Shown piece after piece: positions 1 to 6,732 of a DNA stretch of 6,732 bases (positions are counted from its first letter, which is position 1; each line of letters opens with the position of its first letter). The notes under the pieces are model-generated. The model was not told where the DNA came from. It was given only the letters and a program-made list of their open reading frames with translations, and ran no database searches. The stretch is from the NCBI GenBank assembly GCA_014360395.1, contig JACIXM010000362.1, forward strand, positions 1 to 6,732. Reading direction: 5' to 3'. The DNA comes from Actinotalea sp. (GTDB taxonomy: Bacteria; Actinomycetota; Actinomycetes; Actinomycetales; Cellulomonadaceae). The position numbers and the translations under genes were made by a program.

Positions 1-474
1 GCGCCCACCCTGCTGGCGGCGACGCGGGGTGCCCCGCTCCTGGTCGTCCCCGTGCCCACGACGCCCGGCTCCCGACGGCGCCGCGGCGCCGATCTCGTCG
101 CGCGGCTCGCGGCGGCGGCCGCCCGGGGCCTGCGGTCCGGGGGGACGCCCGCCGAGCCGGCGGAGCTGCTCCGGCGGCGCCGTCGGGGCGTCCGCGACCA
201 GGTGGGGCTGGGCGCGCGCGCCCGAGGTCGCAACACCGCCGCCACGTTCGTCCTGCGCGCCGGGCCGCTCCCGCTGCCCCGCTGGTGCCTCCTCGTCGAC
301 GACGTGCTGACCACGGGCAGCACCGTGGCCGCCTGTGCGCGCGTCCTCGGCGGCGCCGGTGCGCTCGTCGCAGGCGCCCTCGTGCTGGCCGCCACCCCGG
401 CGCCGGGGGGCTCGGTGGACGATGTGATCTTGCCCTCTGGCGCGTCCCTTCCCCCGTCCGCCGCAGGGGACTAA
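1..474 (+). CDS. ComF family phosphoribosyltransferase, 5'-truncated by window edge
   Basis: This is the last 157 codons of a ComF/ComFC-type protein; the reading frame is open from base 1, so the true start lies upstream. What is visible is the type I PRTase fold of the family: a VVPVPTT strand followed by the basic RRRRG segment (about residues 15-27), the R-x-x-Q-x-G-L stretch with GRN (about 64-78), and the PRPP-binding loop LVDDVLTTGST (about 98-108, with the acidic pair D100-D101). The N-terminal zinc-ribbon cysteines expected in this family would be in the missing part. ComF proteins are needed for DNA uptake in naturally competent bacteria, but in actinobacteria the role is not established, so competence should not be assumed. 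The gene stands upstream of hpf, as in many genomes. The stop is TAA at 472-474. Confidence 0.9.
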   Translation, partial: APTLLAATRGAPLLVVPVPTTPGSRRRRGADLVARLAAAAARGLRSGGTPAEPAELLRRRRRGVRDQVGLGARARGRNTAATFVLRAGPLPLPRWCLLVDDVLTTGSTVAACARVLGGAGALVAGALVLAATPAPGGSVDDVILPSGASLPPSAAGD

Positions 475-483
475 CGTCGGTGC

Positions 484-594
484 ATGGAGCTGTTCCCCGT
501 CGCCGACCACCTCAGGTCGCGGGGGGCGTGGGCCGTCCGGGCCCAGCAGCCCGACCTCCCCGGGAGGGGGTGGTGCCCGCCGATCGCCCCGTGA
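484..594 (+). CDS. Candidate 36-codon small ORF after comF (uncertain)
   Basis: An ATG at 484 opens a 36-residue frame that begins MELFPVADHL, is rich in Pro, Arg and Gly, and stops at TGA 592-594. It lies in the same frame as comF, three codons beyond the comF TAA. All 36 codons end in G or C, against roughly 75% GC at position 1 and 61% at position 2. That is the usual position pattern of coding DNA in high-GC genomes. Against it, there is no well-placed ribosome binding site (AGGGGA at 465-470 is 13 bases away) and I recognise no family. It could be a real small protein, an upstream ORF of hpf, a former or read-through extension of comF, or chance in GC-rich DNA. Confidence 0.22.
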   Translation: MELFPVADHLRSRGAWAVRAQQPDLPGRGWCPPIAP

Positions 595-642
595 GGGTGT
601 GCACCGCAGGTCCGTCGGGCGGCGTGGTCGCCGTCCCATCCC

Positions 643-649
643 AGGAGGT
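643..649 (+). promoter_or_regulatory. Strong Shine-Dalgarno of hpf
   Basis: AGGAGGT lies 4 bases before the ATG at 654 and is a full match to the anti-SD core. It is the best ribosome binding site in the window and fixes the hpf start at 654 rather than at the in-frame GTG at 573 or GTG at 591. Confidence 0.8.
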
Positions 650-653
650 CAGC

Positions 654-1298
654 ATGGAGATCGTCGTCGTCGGCCGTCACACCGATGTGCCCGACCGCTT
701 CCGCCGCCACGTCGAGGACAAGCTCGCCAAGATCCAGCAGCTCTCGCCCCGCGCGCAGCGCGTGGACGTCGAGCTCACGCACGAGCGCAACCCGCGGCAG
801 TCCGACGTGTCCGAGCGGATCGAGCTGACGGTACGGGGCAAGGGACCGGTCGTCCGTGCGGAGGCCAGTGCCGACGACCAGTACGCCGCGCTGGACCTCG
901 CGGCGACGAAGCTCATGGAGCGGTTGAGGCGGGCCCGGGACCGGGACAAGGACCGGCGCAAGAACAACGGGGTGACCGTCCCGGAACCACGGTCCACGCA
1001 GGCGCCGCCGGCGGAGCCGGTCGAGCCCGCCTCCGCGGCGCCGGCGCCGACCGTCGACGGCGACGCCGTGGAGGTCCCGTGGGGCGACTCGCCCGTCGTC
1101 ATCCGGGAGAAGCTCCACCGTGCCGAGCCGATGACGCTCGACGACGCGCTGTACGAGATGGAGATGGTCGGCCACGACTTCTTCCTCTTCATCGACGCCG
1201 AGACGGCCCTGCCGTCCGTCGCCTACCGGCGTCGGGGCTGGAGCTACGGCGTGATCCGGCTCGACGCGCCGGTGCGGTCCACGGTGGCCGCCGTCTGA
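654..1298 (+). CDS. hpf: Long-form ribosome hibernation promoting factor (HPF/RaiA family)
   Basis: A 214-residue protein of the long HPF class. It binds the small ribosomal subunit and pairs ribosomes into inactive 100S dimers in stationary phase or under stress. The N-terminal S30AE/RaiA domain spans about residues 1-103. It starts directly with strand MEIVVVGRH, ends in a very basic helix (RLRRARDRDKDRRK, 90-103), and includes the ELTHERNP segment (40-47). A Pro/Ala/Glu-rich linker (about 109-142) leads to the C-terminal dimerisation domain (about 147-203). That domain carries the family signature of VIREK, then PMTLDDALYEMEMVGHDFF, then a Y-R-R-R-G-W-S-Y-G-V-I-R-L end. Having both domains makes this the dimerising long form rather than short YfiA/HPF. 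The ATG is chosen for its perfect SD and because the domain begins at residue 1. The gene lies between comF and the secA region, a conserved context. Confidence 0.96.
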   Translation: MEIVVVGRHTDVPDRFRRHVEDKLAKIQQLSPRAQRVDVELTHERNPRQSDVSERIELTVRGKGPVVRAEASADDQYAALDLAATKLMERLRRARDRDKDRRKNNGVTVPEPRSTQAPPAEPVEPASAAPAPTVDGDAVEVPWGDSPVVIREKLHRAEPMTLDDALYEMEMVGHDFFLFIDAETALPSVAYRRRGWSYGVIRLDAPVRSTVAAV

Positions 1299-1314
1299 GG
1301 TCGACCTGACGGGC

Positions 1315-1333
1315 GCGCCGCCGGACGCGGCGC
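1315..1333 (+). terminator. GC-rich hairpin after hpf, possible terminator
   Basis: A perfect 7-bp stem (GCGCCGC paired with GCGGCGC) around a 5-base CGGAC loop begins 16 bases after the hpf stop. No T-run follows, so it is not a classical intrinsic terminator. In high-GC actinobacteria U-poor hairpins have been proposed as terminators. Chance pairing in GC-rich DNA is a fair alternative. Confidence 0.28.
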
Positions 1334-1365
1334 CGCATGTCGGCGGGGGGCGCGAGGATGGGCCG

Positions 1366-2691
1366 GTGCCCACCTCGCGCCCCTCGTCGCGTCCCGGTCC
1401 GTCCCGGCCGGGCCCTGCCGCCGCGGAGGAGCTGACCCTCGCTGCCGCGCGCCGCATCGCCGTGCGCGCCCAGGGGCTGGACCGTCCGCGCCTGACGTGG
1501 CCCCCCGCGCCGACGACGGCGGACGGGGGCGGCCCGGGGCGGCGGGCCCGCCCGCACCTGGGCGACCTCCAGCGGGTCGTCGACCGGCTCGGGCTGCTGC
1601 AGATCGACTCGGTGAACGTCCTGGCGCGGGCGCACCTCGTCCCGCTGTTCTCCCGCCTCGGTCCGTACGACACGACCCTCCTGGACCGGGCGACCGGGCG
1701 GGCGCCGCGACGCCTGGTGGAGGCGTGGGCGCACGAGGCGTCCTTCGTGCCGCCGGAGACCTACCCGCTGCTGGGCTGGCGGCGCCGGGAGCACGCCCAG
1801 CACGCGTGGGGGACGGTCCGCTCGGTCGTCCACCAGCACCCGGACGTCGTGGAGGAGGTGCGGGCGCTCGTGCGGGACGTGGGCCCGGTGAGCGCACGCC
1901 GTGCCCAGGAGCTGCTCGAGCACGACCACCCGCGGCCCCGGGACGCCTGGGGGTGGAGCTGGAGCGTCACCAAGCGGGCGCTCGAGCTGCTGTTCTTCAC
2001 CGGCGAGGTCGCCTCGGCCGGCCGGAACGCCGCCTTCGAGCGGCTCTACGACCTCACCGAGCGGGTGCTGCCGGCACCGGTCCTCGACCGCGCGCAGCCC
2101 GACGACGCCGAGGCGTTCCGGGCCCTGGTCGAGATCGGCGCGCGGGCGCACGGGATCGGGACGGTCCGGTGCTTCGCGGACTACTTCCGGCTGCGCGGGC
2201 CGCGCGTCACGCGAGCCGTGGCCGAGCTCCAGGAGGACGGGGTGCTCGTGCCGGTGCGGGTCCGGTCGTGGGACCGGACCGTGTACCGGCACCGGGACGC
2301 GACGCTCCCGCGCCGGGTGACCGGTCGCGCGCTGCTCAGCCCCTTCGACCCCCTCGTCTTCGAGCGCCGCCGCCTGGAGGAGCTGTTCGGCACGCGGTAC
2401 CGCATCGAGATCTACGTACCCCAGGCGCAGCGCGTGCACGGCTACTACGTGCTGCCGTTCCTCCTCGGCGACCGCGTGGCGGCCCGGGTGGACCTGCGGG
2501 CGGACCGCAGGGCCAGGGTGCTGGAGGTCCCCGGGGCCTACCTGGAGCCCGGCGCCCCGCCGGAGGCGGTCGAGGAGCTGGCCGTCGAGCTGCGCCTCCT
2601 CGCGACCTGGCTGGGCCTGGACGACGTCGCGGTCCCCGGGACGTCGCGGGGTGCGCTCGCCCCGGTGCTGCGCGCGCGGGTGCGAGCCTGA
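1366..2691 (+). CDS. YcaQ/AlkX-type winged-helix DNA glycosylase (HTH_42 family)
   Basis: A 441-residue member of the family often annotated as winged helix DNA-binding domain-containing protein (HTH_42, YcaQ-like). Characterised relatives are DNA glycosylases: E. coli YcaQ (AlkX) and Streptomyces AlkZ excise N-alkylated bases and unhook interstrand cross-links. The catalytic motif is visible as Q79-I80-D81 within LLQIDSVNVL. This is the QxD form of the YcaQ/AlkX branch, not the QxQ of AlkZ. Other conserved blocks are WAHEASFVP (121-129), the winged-helix segment KRALELLFFTGEV (203-215), FERLYDLTERVLP (224-236), and near the C-terminus LSPFDPLVF (324-332), followed by the block with IEIYVP and GYYVLPFLLGDR. 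The GTG start has GAGGA at 1354-1358 seven bases upstream. Two Pro/Arg/Gly-rich stretches (2-20 and 46-63) look like unstructured additions. Family membership is strong; substrate is inferred. Confidence 0.88.
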   Translation: MPTSRPSSRPGPSRPGPAAAEELTLAAARRIAVRAQGLDRPRLTWPPAPTTADGGGPGRRARPHLGDLQRVVDRLGLLQIDSVNVLARAHLVPLFSRLGPYDTTLLDRATGRAPRRLVEAWAHEASFVPPETYPLLGWRRREHAQHAWGTVRSVVHQHPDVVEEVRALVRDVGPVSARRAQELLEHDHPRPRDAWGWSWSVTKRALELLFFTGEVASAGRNAAFERLYDLTERVLPAPVLDRAQPDDAEAFRALVEIGARAHGIGTVRCFADYFRLRGPRVTRAVAELQEDGVLVPVRVRSWDRTVYRHRDATLPRRVTGRALLSPFDPLVFERRRLEELFGTRYRIEIYVPQAQRVHGYYVLPFLLGDRVAARVDLRADRRARVLEVPGAYLEPGAPPEAVEELAVELRLLATWLGLDDVAVPGTSRGALAPVLRARVRA

Positions 2692-2720
2692 ACGCGGGAC
2701 GGGCCCTGACCGGCACGGCT

Positions 2721-2726
2721 TAGGAT
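2721..2726 (+). promoter_or_regulatory. Candidate -10 element for the DMT permease gene
   Basis: TAGGAT fits the actinobacterial TANNNT -10 pattern and lies 10 bases before the ATG at 2737. Transcription starting 6-8 bases downstream would leave a 5' leader of only a few bases. No good -35 hexamer is seen at 16-19 bases upstream. The AGGA inside the same hexamer is a poor, distant SD (11 bases from the ATG). Confidence 0.35.
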
Positions 2727-2736
2727 CCGGCACACC

Positions 2737-3744
2737 ATGGCCGACCGAACCGGACCTGTCCGGGATGCCGACGCCGCCCGGCCGATGAGCCCGGGGCGGC
2801 AGCCGAGTCGTGCCGGGTTCGCCGCCGTCGTCGTCGGCGCGGTGCTGTGGGGCACGGGTGGGCTGGCCGGCAGCGCGCTGGCCGGCCACGGCCTGCCGAT
2901 GCCGACCGTGGCCACCTACCGGCTCGCCGTCGGGGGAGGCGTCCTGCTGCTCGCCCTGGCCCTGGCCGGGAGGCTCGGCAGGGTGCCGTGGAGCCGGGCC
3001 CTGCTGCGGCGGGTCCTGCTCACCGCCGTCCTGGCCGCGGCCTACCAGGGCGCGTACTTCGTGGCCGTCGGACGGTCCTCCGTCAGCCTGGCGACCGTGG
3101 TGGCGCTGGGCGCTGCCCCCGTCCTCGTCGCGGCGGCCACCGCCGCCCTGGCCCGGCGGTGGCCCTCCGGTCGCACGGTGCTGGCCGTCGTCCTGGCCGT
3201 GCTGGGCCTGGTCCTGCTCGTGGGGCTGGGCCGGACCGGCGGCGACCCGCTGGTGGGCGCGGTGGTCGCCCTGGGCGCGGCCGCCTCCTTCGCCGCCCTG
3301 ACGATGGTGAACCGGACGCCGGTCCCGGGCCTGGACCCGGTCCTGCTCACCGGTCTGGCCTTCACCGGCGGTGGGGTCCTCCTGCTGCCCCTGGCCCTGG
3401 TGGGCGGTGGCGCCCTGGCCCCCGACGCCCCCGCGGGCTGGTGGCTGGTGCTCTACCTGGGTGTGGTGCCGACCGCGCTGGCGTACGCGGCGTACTTCGG
3501 CGGCCTGAGGGCCGTCCCGGCGACGACCGCCTCCCTCGTGGCCCTGCTCGAGCCGCTCACGGCCGCGGTGCTGTCGGCGCTGCTGCTCGGGGAGCGTCTC
3601 GGGCCCGCCGGCGTCCTCGGGGGCCTGCTGCTCGTGTCCGCGACCCTCGTCGTCGCGCCGCGGCGGCGCCACGCGTGGCGTCGTGACCGGCGTCCGGCTG
3701 CCTCGCCTACGATGGACGCTGGTCTGCGTCGACCTCGTCGCTGA
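2737..3744 (+). CDS. DMT superfamily (EamA) permease, 10 transmembrane segments
   Basis: A 335-residue inner-membrane protein made of two EamA repeats. Ten hydrophobic segments can be read at about 27-47, 56-77, 89-111, 116-138, 147-164, 171-191, 201-222, 235-256, 263-284 and 290-307. The end of repeat two has the EamA hallmark ASLVALLEPLTAAVLSALLLGE (265-286), with the conserved E272-P273 pair, then GPAGVLGGLLLVS. Members of this family export amino acids, metabolites or drugs, and the substrate cannot be read from sequence. The ATG at 2737 is chosen for the TAGGAT just upstream; M17 (2785) has no ribosome binding site. The first 25 residues are polar and the tail (309-335) is very Arg-rich, consistent with a positive-inside cytoplasmic C-terminus. 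It lies 45 bases after the glycosylase gene and 92 before secA. Confidence 0.9.
   Translation: MADRTGPVRDADAARPMSPGRQPSRAGFAAVVVGAVLWGTGGLAGSALAGHGLPMPTVATYRLAVGGGVLLLALALAGRLGRVPWSRALLRRVLLTAVLAAAYQGAYFVAVGRSSVSLATVVALGAAPVLVAAATAALARRWPSGRTVLAVVLAVLGLVLLVGLGRTGGDPLVGAVVALGAAASFAALTMVNRTPVPGLDPVLLTGLAFTGGGVLLLPLALVGGGALAPDAPAGWWLVLYLGVVPTALAYAAYFGGLRAVPATTASLVALLEPLTAAVLSALLLGERLGPAGVLGGLLLVSATLVVAPRRRHAWRRDRRPAASPTMDAGLRRPRR
3683..3713 (+). promoter_or_regulatory. Candidate secA promoter inside the permease 3' end
   Basis: TACGAT at 3708-3713 fits the TANNNT -10 consensus. GTGACC at 3683-3688 matches TTGACA at 4 of 6 positions, with a rather long 19-base spacer. Transcription would begin near 3720 and give secA a leader of about 115 bases containing both hairpins described at 3750-3774 and 3792-3817. 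Confidence 0.38.
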
Positions 3745-3749
3745 GCGTG

Positions 3750-3774
3750 CCGCCGTGAGGCGCGCACGCGGCGG
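3750..3774 (+). other. Hairpin 1 between permease and secA
   Basis: CCGCCGTG (3750-3757) pairs with CAC and GGCGG (3765-3767 and 3770-3774) across a 2-base bulge, with a 7-base loop. It begins 5 bases after the permease stop and has no T-run after it. It may end permease transcripts or be part of the secA leader. Confidence 0.3.
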
Positions 3775-3791
3775 GCGGGGCTGCGCCACAC

Positions 3792-3817
3792 GCGGCACCC
3801 GTCCTGGACGGGTCCGC
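3792..3817 (+). other. Hairpin 2 in the secA leader
   Basis: ACCCGTC (3797-3803) pairs perfectly with GACGGGT (3807-3813) around a CTG loop. The stem extends by GCGG/CCGC (3792-3795 with 3814-3817) past one bulged C, giving 11 pairs. It ends 19 bases before the secA start and leaves the SD at 3827-3831 unpaired. No T-run follows. Confidence 0.42.
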
Positions 3818-3836
3818 CGACGAGTCTGGAGTACGC

Positions 3837-6695
3837 GTGCCGTCGATCCTCGACAAGGTCCTGCGCATGGGCGAGGGCCGCACCCTCAAGAAGCTCGAGG
3901 GCGTGGCCGCCCAGGTGAACGCGCTGGAGGAGCCGTTCCGGCAGCTCAGCGACACCGAGCTGCGGGAGGAGACCGACCGCTTCAAGGCGCGCCTGGCCGA
4001 CGGGGAGAGCCTCGACCGGCTGCTGCCGGAGGCCTTCGCCGCCGTGCGGGAGGCGTCCGGCCGGACCCTCGGCATGCGCCACTTCGACGTGCAGCTCATG
4101 GGTGGCGCGGCCCTGCACCTGGGCAACATCGCCGAGATGAAGACCGGTGAGGGCAAGACGCTCGTCGCCACGGCCCCGGCGTACCTCAACGCCCTGACGG
4201 GCAACGGCGTGCACGTCGTCACGGTCAACGACTACCTGGCCGGCTACCAGAGCGACCTCATGGGCCGGGTGTTCCGCTTCCTCGGCATGACCACCGGCTG
4301 CATCCTGGCCGGGCAGAAGCCCGAGGAGCGGCGAGCCCAGTACGCCGCGGACATCACCTACGGCACGAACAACGAGTTCGGGTTCGACTACCTGCGCGAC
4401 AACATGGCGTGGCGGCCCGAGGAGCTCGTCCAGCGCGGCCACCACTTCGCGATCGTCGACGAGGTGGACTCGATCCTCATCGACGAGGCCCGCACGCCGC
4501 TGATCATCTCCGGCCCGGCGGGCGGGGACTCCAACAAGTGGTACACCGAGTTCGCCAAGCTCGCGCTGCGTCTGAAGGCCGACGTCGACTACGAGGTCGA
4601 CGAGAAGAAGCGGACGGTCGGCGTCCTGGAGCCCGGCATCGCCAAGGTCGAGGACTACCTCGGGATCGAGAACCTCTACGAGTCCCTCAACACGCCGCTC
4701 ATCGGCTTCCTCAACAACGCCATCAAGGCGAAGGAGCTGTTCAAGCGCGACAAGGACTACGTCATCCTCAACGGCGAGGTGCTCATCGTCGACGAGCACA
4801 CCGGCCGCATGCTGCCGGGCCGTCGCTACAACGAGGGCATGCACCAGGCGATCGAGGCGAAGGAGGGCGTCGCGATCAAGGCCGAGAACCAGACGCTCGC
4901 GACGATCACCCTGCAGAACTTCTTCCGCCTCTACGACAAGATCAGCGGCATGACCGGTACGGCCGCCACGGAGGCCGCCGAGTTCCAGAGCACCTACGGC
5001 CTCGGCGTCGTGCCGATCCCGACCAACCGGCCGATGCAGCGCATCGACGGCAAGGACCTCGTCTACAAGAACGAGGAGGGCAAGTTCACCGCCGTCGTCG
5101 ACGACATCGTGGAGCGGCACGCCGCCGGCCAGCCGGTGCTGGTCGGCACCACGAGCGTCGAGAAGAGCGAGCTGCTGTCCCGCCTGCTCAAGAAGCAGGG
5201 CGTCCCCCACGAGGTGCTCAACGCCAAGCAGCACGCCCGTGAGGCGGCGATCGTCGCGCAGGCCGGGCGCAAGGGCGCCGTGACCGTCGCGACCAACATG
5301 GCCGGTCGCGGCACCGACATCATGCTCGGCGGCAACGCCGAGTTCATGGCGGTCGCGGAGCTGGCGGCCCGCGGGCTCGACCCGGCCGAGCAGCCGGAGG
5401 AGTACGAGGCGGCCTGGTCGGACGCGCTGGAGAAGGCGAAGGCAGCGGTCGCGGCCGAGCACGACGAAGTCGTCTCGCTCGGCGGGCTGTACGTGCTGGG
5501 CACCGAGCGGCACGAGTCCCGCCGGATCGACAACCAGCTGCGCGGACGTTCCGGCCGCCAGGGGGACCCGGGGGAGTCCCGGTTCTACCTGTCGATGACG
5601 GACGACCTCATGCGGCTCTTCAACGCGGGCCTGGCCGAGTCGATGATGAACCGTGCCGGCTTCCCGGACGACATGCCGCTCGAGAGCAAGATGGTGACGC
5701 GCGGCATCCAGAGCGCCCAGGCGCAGGTCGAGGCCCGCAACTTCGAGATCCGCAAGAACGTCCTCAAGTACGACGACGTCCTGTCCCGGCAGCGCTCGGT
5801 CATCTACGCCGAGCGGCGGCGCGTGCTGGAGGGGGAGGACCTGCAGGAGCAGATCCAGCACTTCCTCACCGACGTGGTCACCGGCTACGTCGACGCCGCG
5901 ACCCTCGGTCAGCCGGAGACGTGGGACCTCGAGGGTCTGTGGACCTCGCTCAAGGCCGTCTTCCCCGTCTCGGTCGAGGCCGAGGCGCTCGTCGAGGCGG
6001 CCGGCGGCGAGGCGCGGGTCTCGCGCCAGGACATCCTGGACCCGCTCCTGCAGGACGCCCGGACCGCCTACGCCGCGCGCGAGGAGCAGCTGGGTGCCGA
6101 GGCGCTGCGCCAGCTCGAGCGACGCGTCGTCCTGTCCGTCCTGGACCGCAAGTGGCGTGAGCACCTCTACGAGATGGACTACCTCAAGGAGGGCATCGGC
6201 CTGCGTGCGATGGCCCAGCGCGACCCGCTCGTCGAGTACCAGCGGGAGGGCTTCCAGCTCTTCGCCGCGATGACCGAGGCCATCAAGGAGGAGTCGGTCA
6301 CCTACCTGTTCAACCTCGAGGTCAAGGTCGCCGACGCGCCGGAGGAAGCCGCGGCCGGCTCCGGTGCCGGGGAGGCTCCCGCCGAGGGCGCCGCGGCTGC
6401 GCCGGCCGAGGCCGCAGGGGGGACGCCCGCGCCGGCTCCGTCGCCCGTCGCGGCGCGGGCCCGTGCGGCTGCCCCGCTGATCGTGGCGAAGGGCCTCGAC
6501 GGACCCGAGCGGAAGGTGCCGCTGCAGTACTCGGCGCCGAGCGTCGACGGTGACGCGGGCGTGGTCCGCCGGGTGGAGCAGGCCGTCGCGCCGGACAAGT
6601 CCGGGGAGACCTACCCGGGGACGCCCCGCAACGCGCAGTGCCCCTGCGGCTCCGGCAAGAAGTACAAGGTCTGCCACGGGCAGAACGAGGCCTGA
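3837..6695 (+). CDS. secA: Preprotein translocase ATPase SecA (SecA1)
   Basis: A complete 952-residue SecA, the cytoplasmic and peripheral membrane ATPase that drives preproteins through SecYEG. Walker A is MKTGEGKT (101-108) and Walker B with the DEVD box is at 208-211, followed by RTPLIISG. The preprotein cross-linking region (about 220-355) leads back to NBD1 through [18 protein letters not shown] (359-376). NBD2 carries [14 protein letters not shown] (486-499) and the arginine-finger block [12 protein letters not shown] (568-579). The helical scaffold/two-helix finger region has [10 protein letters not shown] (768-777). A Pro/Ala-rich linker (about 834-881) ends in the zinc motif C935-x-C937-x8-C946-H947. 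Length and variable-region pattern match actinobacterial SecA1, the essential housekeeping form. The GTG start gives [10 protein letters not shown], typical of the family, with TGGAG at 3827-3831 five bases upstream. Expression probably depends on the promoter and hairpins just upstream. Confidence 0.98.
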   Translation: MPSILDKVLRMGEGRTLKKLEGVAAQVNALEEPFRQLSDTELREETDRFKARLADGESLDRLLPEAFAAVREASGRTLGMRHFDVQLMGGAALHLGNIAEMKTGEGKTLVATAPAYLNALTGNGVHVVTVNDYLAGYQSDLMGRVFRFLGMTTGCILAGQKPEERRAQYAADITYGTNNEFGFDYLRDNMAWRPEELVQRGHHFAIVDEVDSILIDEARTPLIISGPAGGDSNKWYTEFAKLALRLKADVDYEVDEKKRTVGVLEPGIAKVEDYLGIENLYESLNTPLIGFLNNAIKAKELFKRDKDYVILNGEVLIVDEHTGRMLPGRRYNEGMHQAIEAKEGVAIKAENQTLATITLQNFFRLYDKISGMTGTAATEAAEFQSTYGLGVVPIPTNRPMQRIDGKDLVYKNEEGKFTAVVDDIVERHAAGQPVLVGTTSVEKSELLSRLLKKQGVPHEVLNAKQHAREAAIVAQAGRKGAVTVATNMAGRGTDIMLGGNAEFMAVAELAARGLDPAEQPEEYEAAWSDALEKAKAAVAAEHDEVVSLGGLYVLGTERHESRRIDNQLRGRSGRQGDPGESRFYLSMTDDLMRLFNAGLAESMMNRAGFPDDMPLESKMVTRGIQSAQAQVEARNFEIRKNVLKYDDVLSRQRSVIYAERRRVLEGEDLQEQIQHFLTDVVTGYVDAATLGQPETWDLEGLWTSLKAVFPVSVEAEALVEAAGGEARVSRQDILDPLLQDARTAYAAREEQLGAEALRQLERRVVLSVLDRKWREHLYEMDYLKEGIGLRAMAQRDPLVEYQREGFQLFAAMTEAIKEESVTYLFNLEVKVADAPEEAAAGSGAGEAPAEGAAAAPAEAAGGTPAPAPSPVAARARAAAPLIVAKGLDGPERKVPLQYSAPSVDGDAGVVRRVEQAVAPDKSGETYPGTPRNAQCPCGSGKKYKVCHGQNEA

Positions 6696-6732
6696 GGAGG
6701 GCTGGACACTCCGCAGGGGCGGGCCCGGACGG
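6696..6732 (+). other. Short region after secA
   Basis: Only 37 bases remain after the secA stop. AGGAGG at 6695-6700 resembles a ribosome binding site, but no ATG or GTG follows at a usable distance, and no terminator can be judged before the window ends. Confidence 0.4.

Larger units (their letters stand above)
475..653 (+). promoter_or_regulatory. Intergenic region and leader of hpf
   Basis: This 179-base stretch separates comF from hpf. It holds the candidate small ORF at 484-594 and a short GC hairpin at 555-567 (CCTCC, loop CCG, GGAGG). It ends in the hpf ribosome binding site. The only -10-like hexamer I see is TAACGT at 472-477, overlapping the comF stop, and it has no credible -35 partner. 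Whether hpf has its own promoter here or is co-transcribed with comF cannot be decided by eye. Confidence 0.35.

Noticed and set aside
467..494. Possible stress (SigR/SigH-like) promoter, GGGAC with GTT, before hpf
   Set aside because: The -35-like GGGAC is not the GGAAT consensus and the spacer to GTT is 20 bases rather than about 18. Such short motifs occur by chance in this DNA.
285..653. Upstream in-frame extension of hpf running into comF
   Set aside because: The extension translates to Arg/Gly/Pro-rich low-complexity sequence. The S30AE domain begins at ATG 654, which has a perfect SD.
834..1080. Pro/Ala-rich segment in HPF considered as a sign of fusion or recombination
   Set aside because: A variable flexible linker between the S30AE and dimerisation domains is normal for long HPF, and codon use does not change across it.
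1298..1307. Perfect 10-base palindrome AGGTCGACCT at the hpf stop
   Set aside because: There is only one copy, no second site or nearby regulator, and no room for a loop. It is too short to call an operator.
1189..3798. Long minus-strand open frame opposite the glycosylase and permease
   Set aside because: It is composed mostly of Arg, Gly, Pro, Gln and His runs typical of a shadow frame, and it lies across two well-supported + strand genes and their intergenic gap.
3453..6677. Very long open frame on the minus strand opposite secA and the permease end
   Set aside because: In DNA of this GC content antisense frames lack stops. Its translation is low-complexity Arg/Gly/Leu/Val/Asp-rich with no family signature, while the + strand holds an unmistakable full-length SecA.

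Overview
The window is a stretch of ordinary-looking chromosome from a very high-GC actinobacterium. Nearly every codon ends in G or C, GTG starts are used, and the SecA sequence has the actinobacterial SecA1 pattern, including its variable region and C-terminal zinc motif. The combination suggests the Micrococcales (Cellulomonas-like), but that placement is inferred from style and gene order, not from a search.

All real genes lie on the + strand. Positions 1-474 hold the 3' part of a ComF-family phosphoribosyltransferase gene, cut by the window edge. A 179-base gap (475-653) contains a possible 36-codon ORF and the leader of hpf. The hpf gene (654-1298) encodes a long-form ribosome hibernation factor. 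After 67 bases comes a gene for a YcaQ/AlkX-type winged-helix DNA glycosylase (1366-2691). Next, 45 bases later, is a 10-TM DMT/EamA permease (2737-3744). A 92-base gap with two GC-rich hairpins leads into full-length secA (3837-6695), and the window ends 37 bases after its stop.

The order comF-hpf-...-secA is a known, widely conserved bacterial neighbourhood. Here the glycosylase and the permease sit between hpf and secA. The genes do not form one pathway: they cover a DNA-uptake-related PRTase, ribosome protection, repair of alkylated or cross-linked DNA, small-molecule export and protein secretion. Spacing, intergenic hairpins and candidate promoters suggest several transcription units, with secA probably having its own promoter inside the end of the permease gene.

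I see no RNA gene, CRISPR array, insertion sequence or attachment site, and no convincing new multi-gene system. The points most worth checking are the QxD-type glycosylase, the hairpin-rich secA leader, the small ORF after comF with 36 of 36 codons ending in G/C, and the near-leaderless start of the permease.
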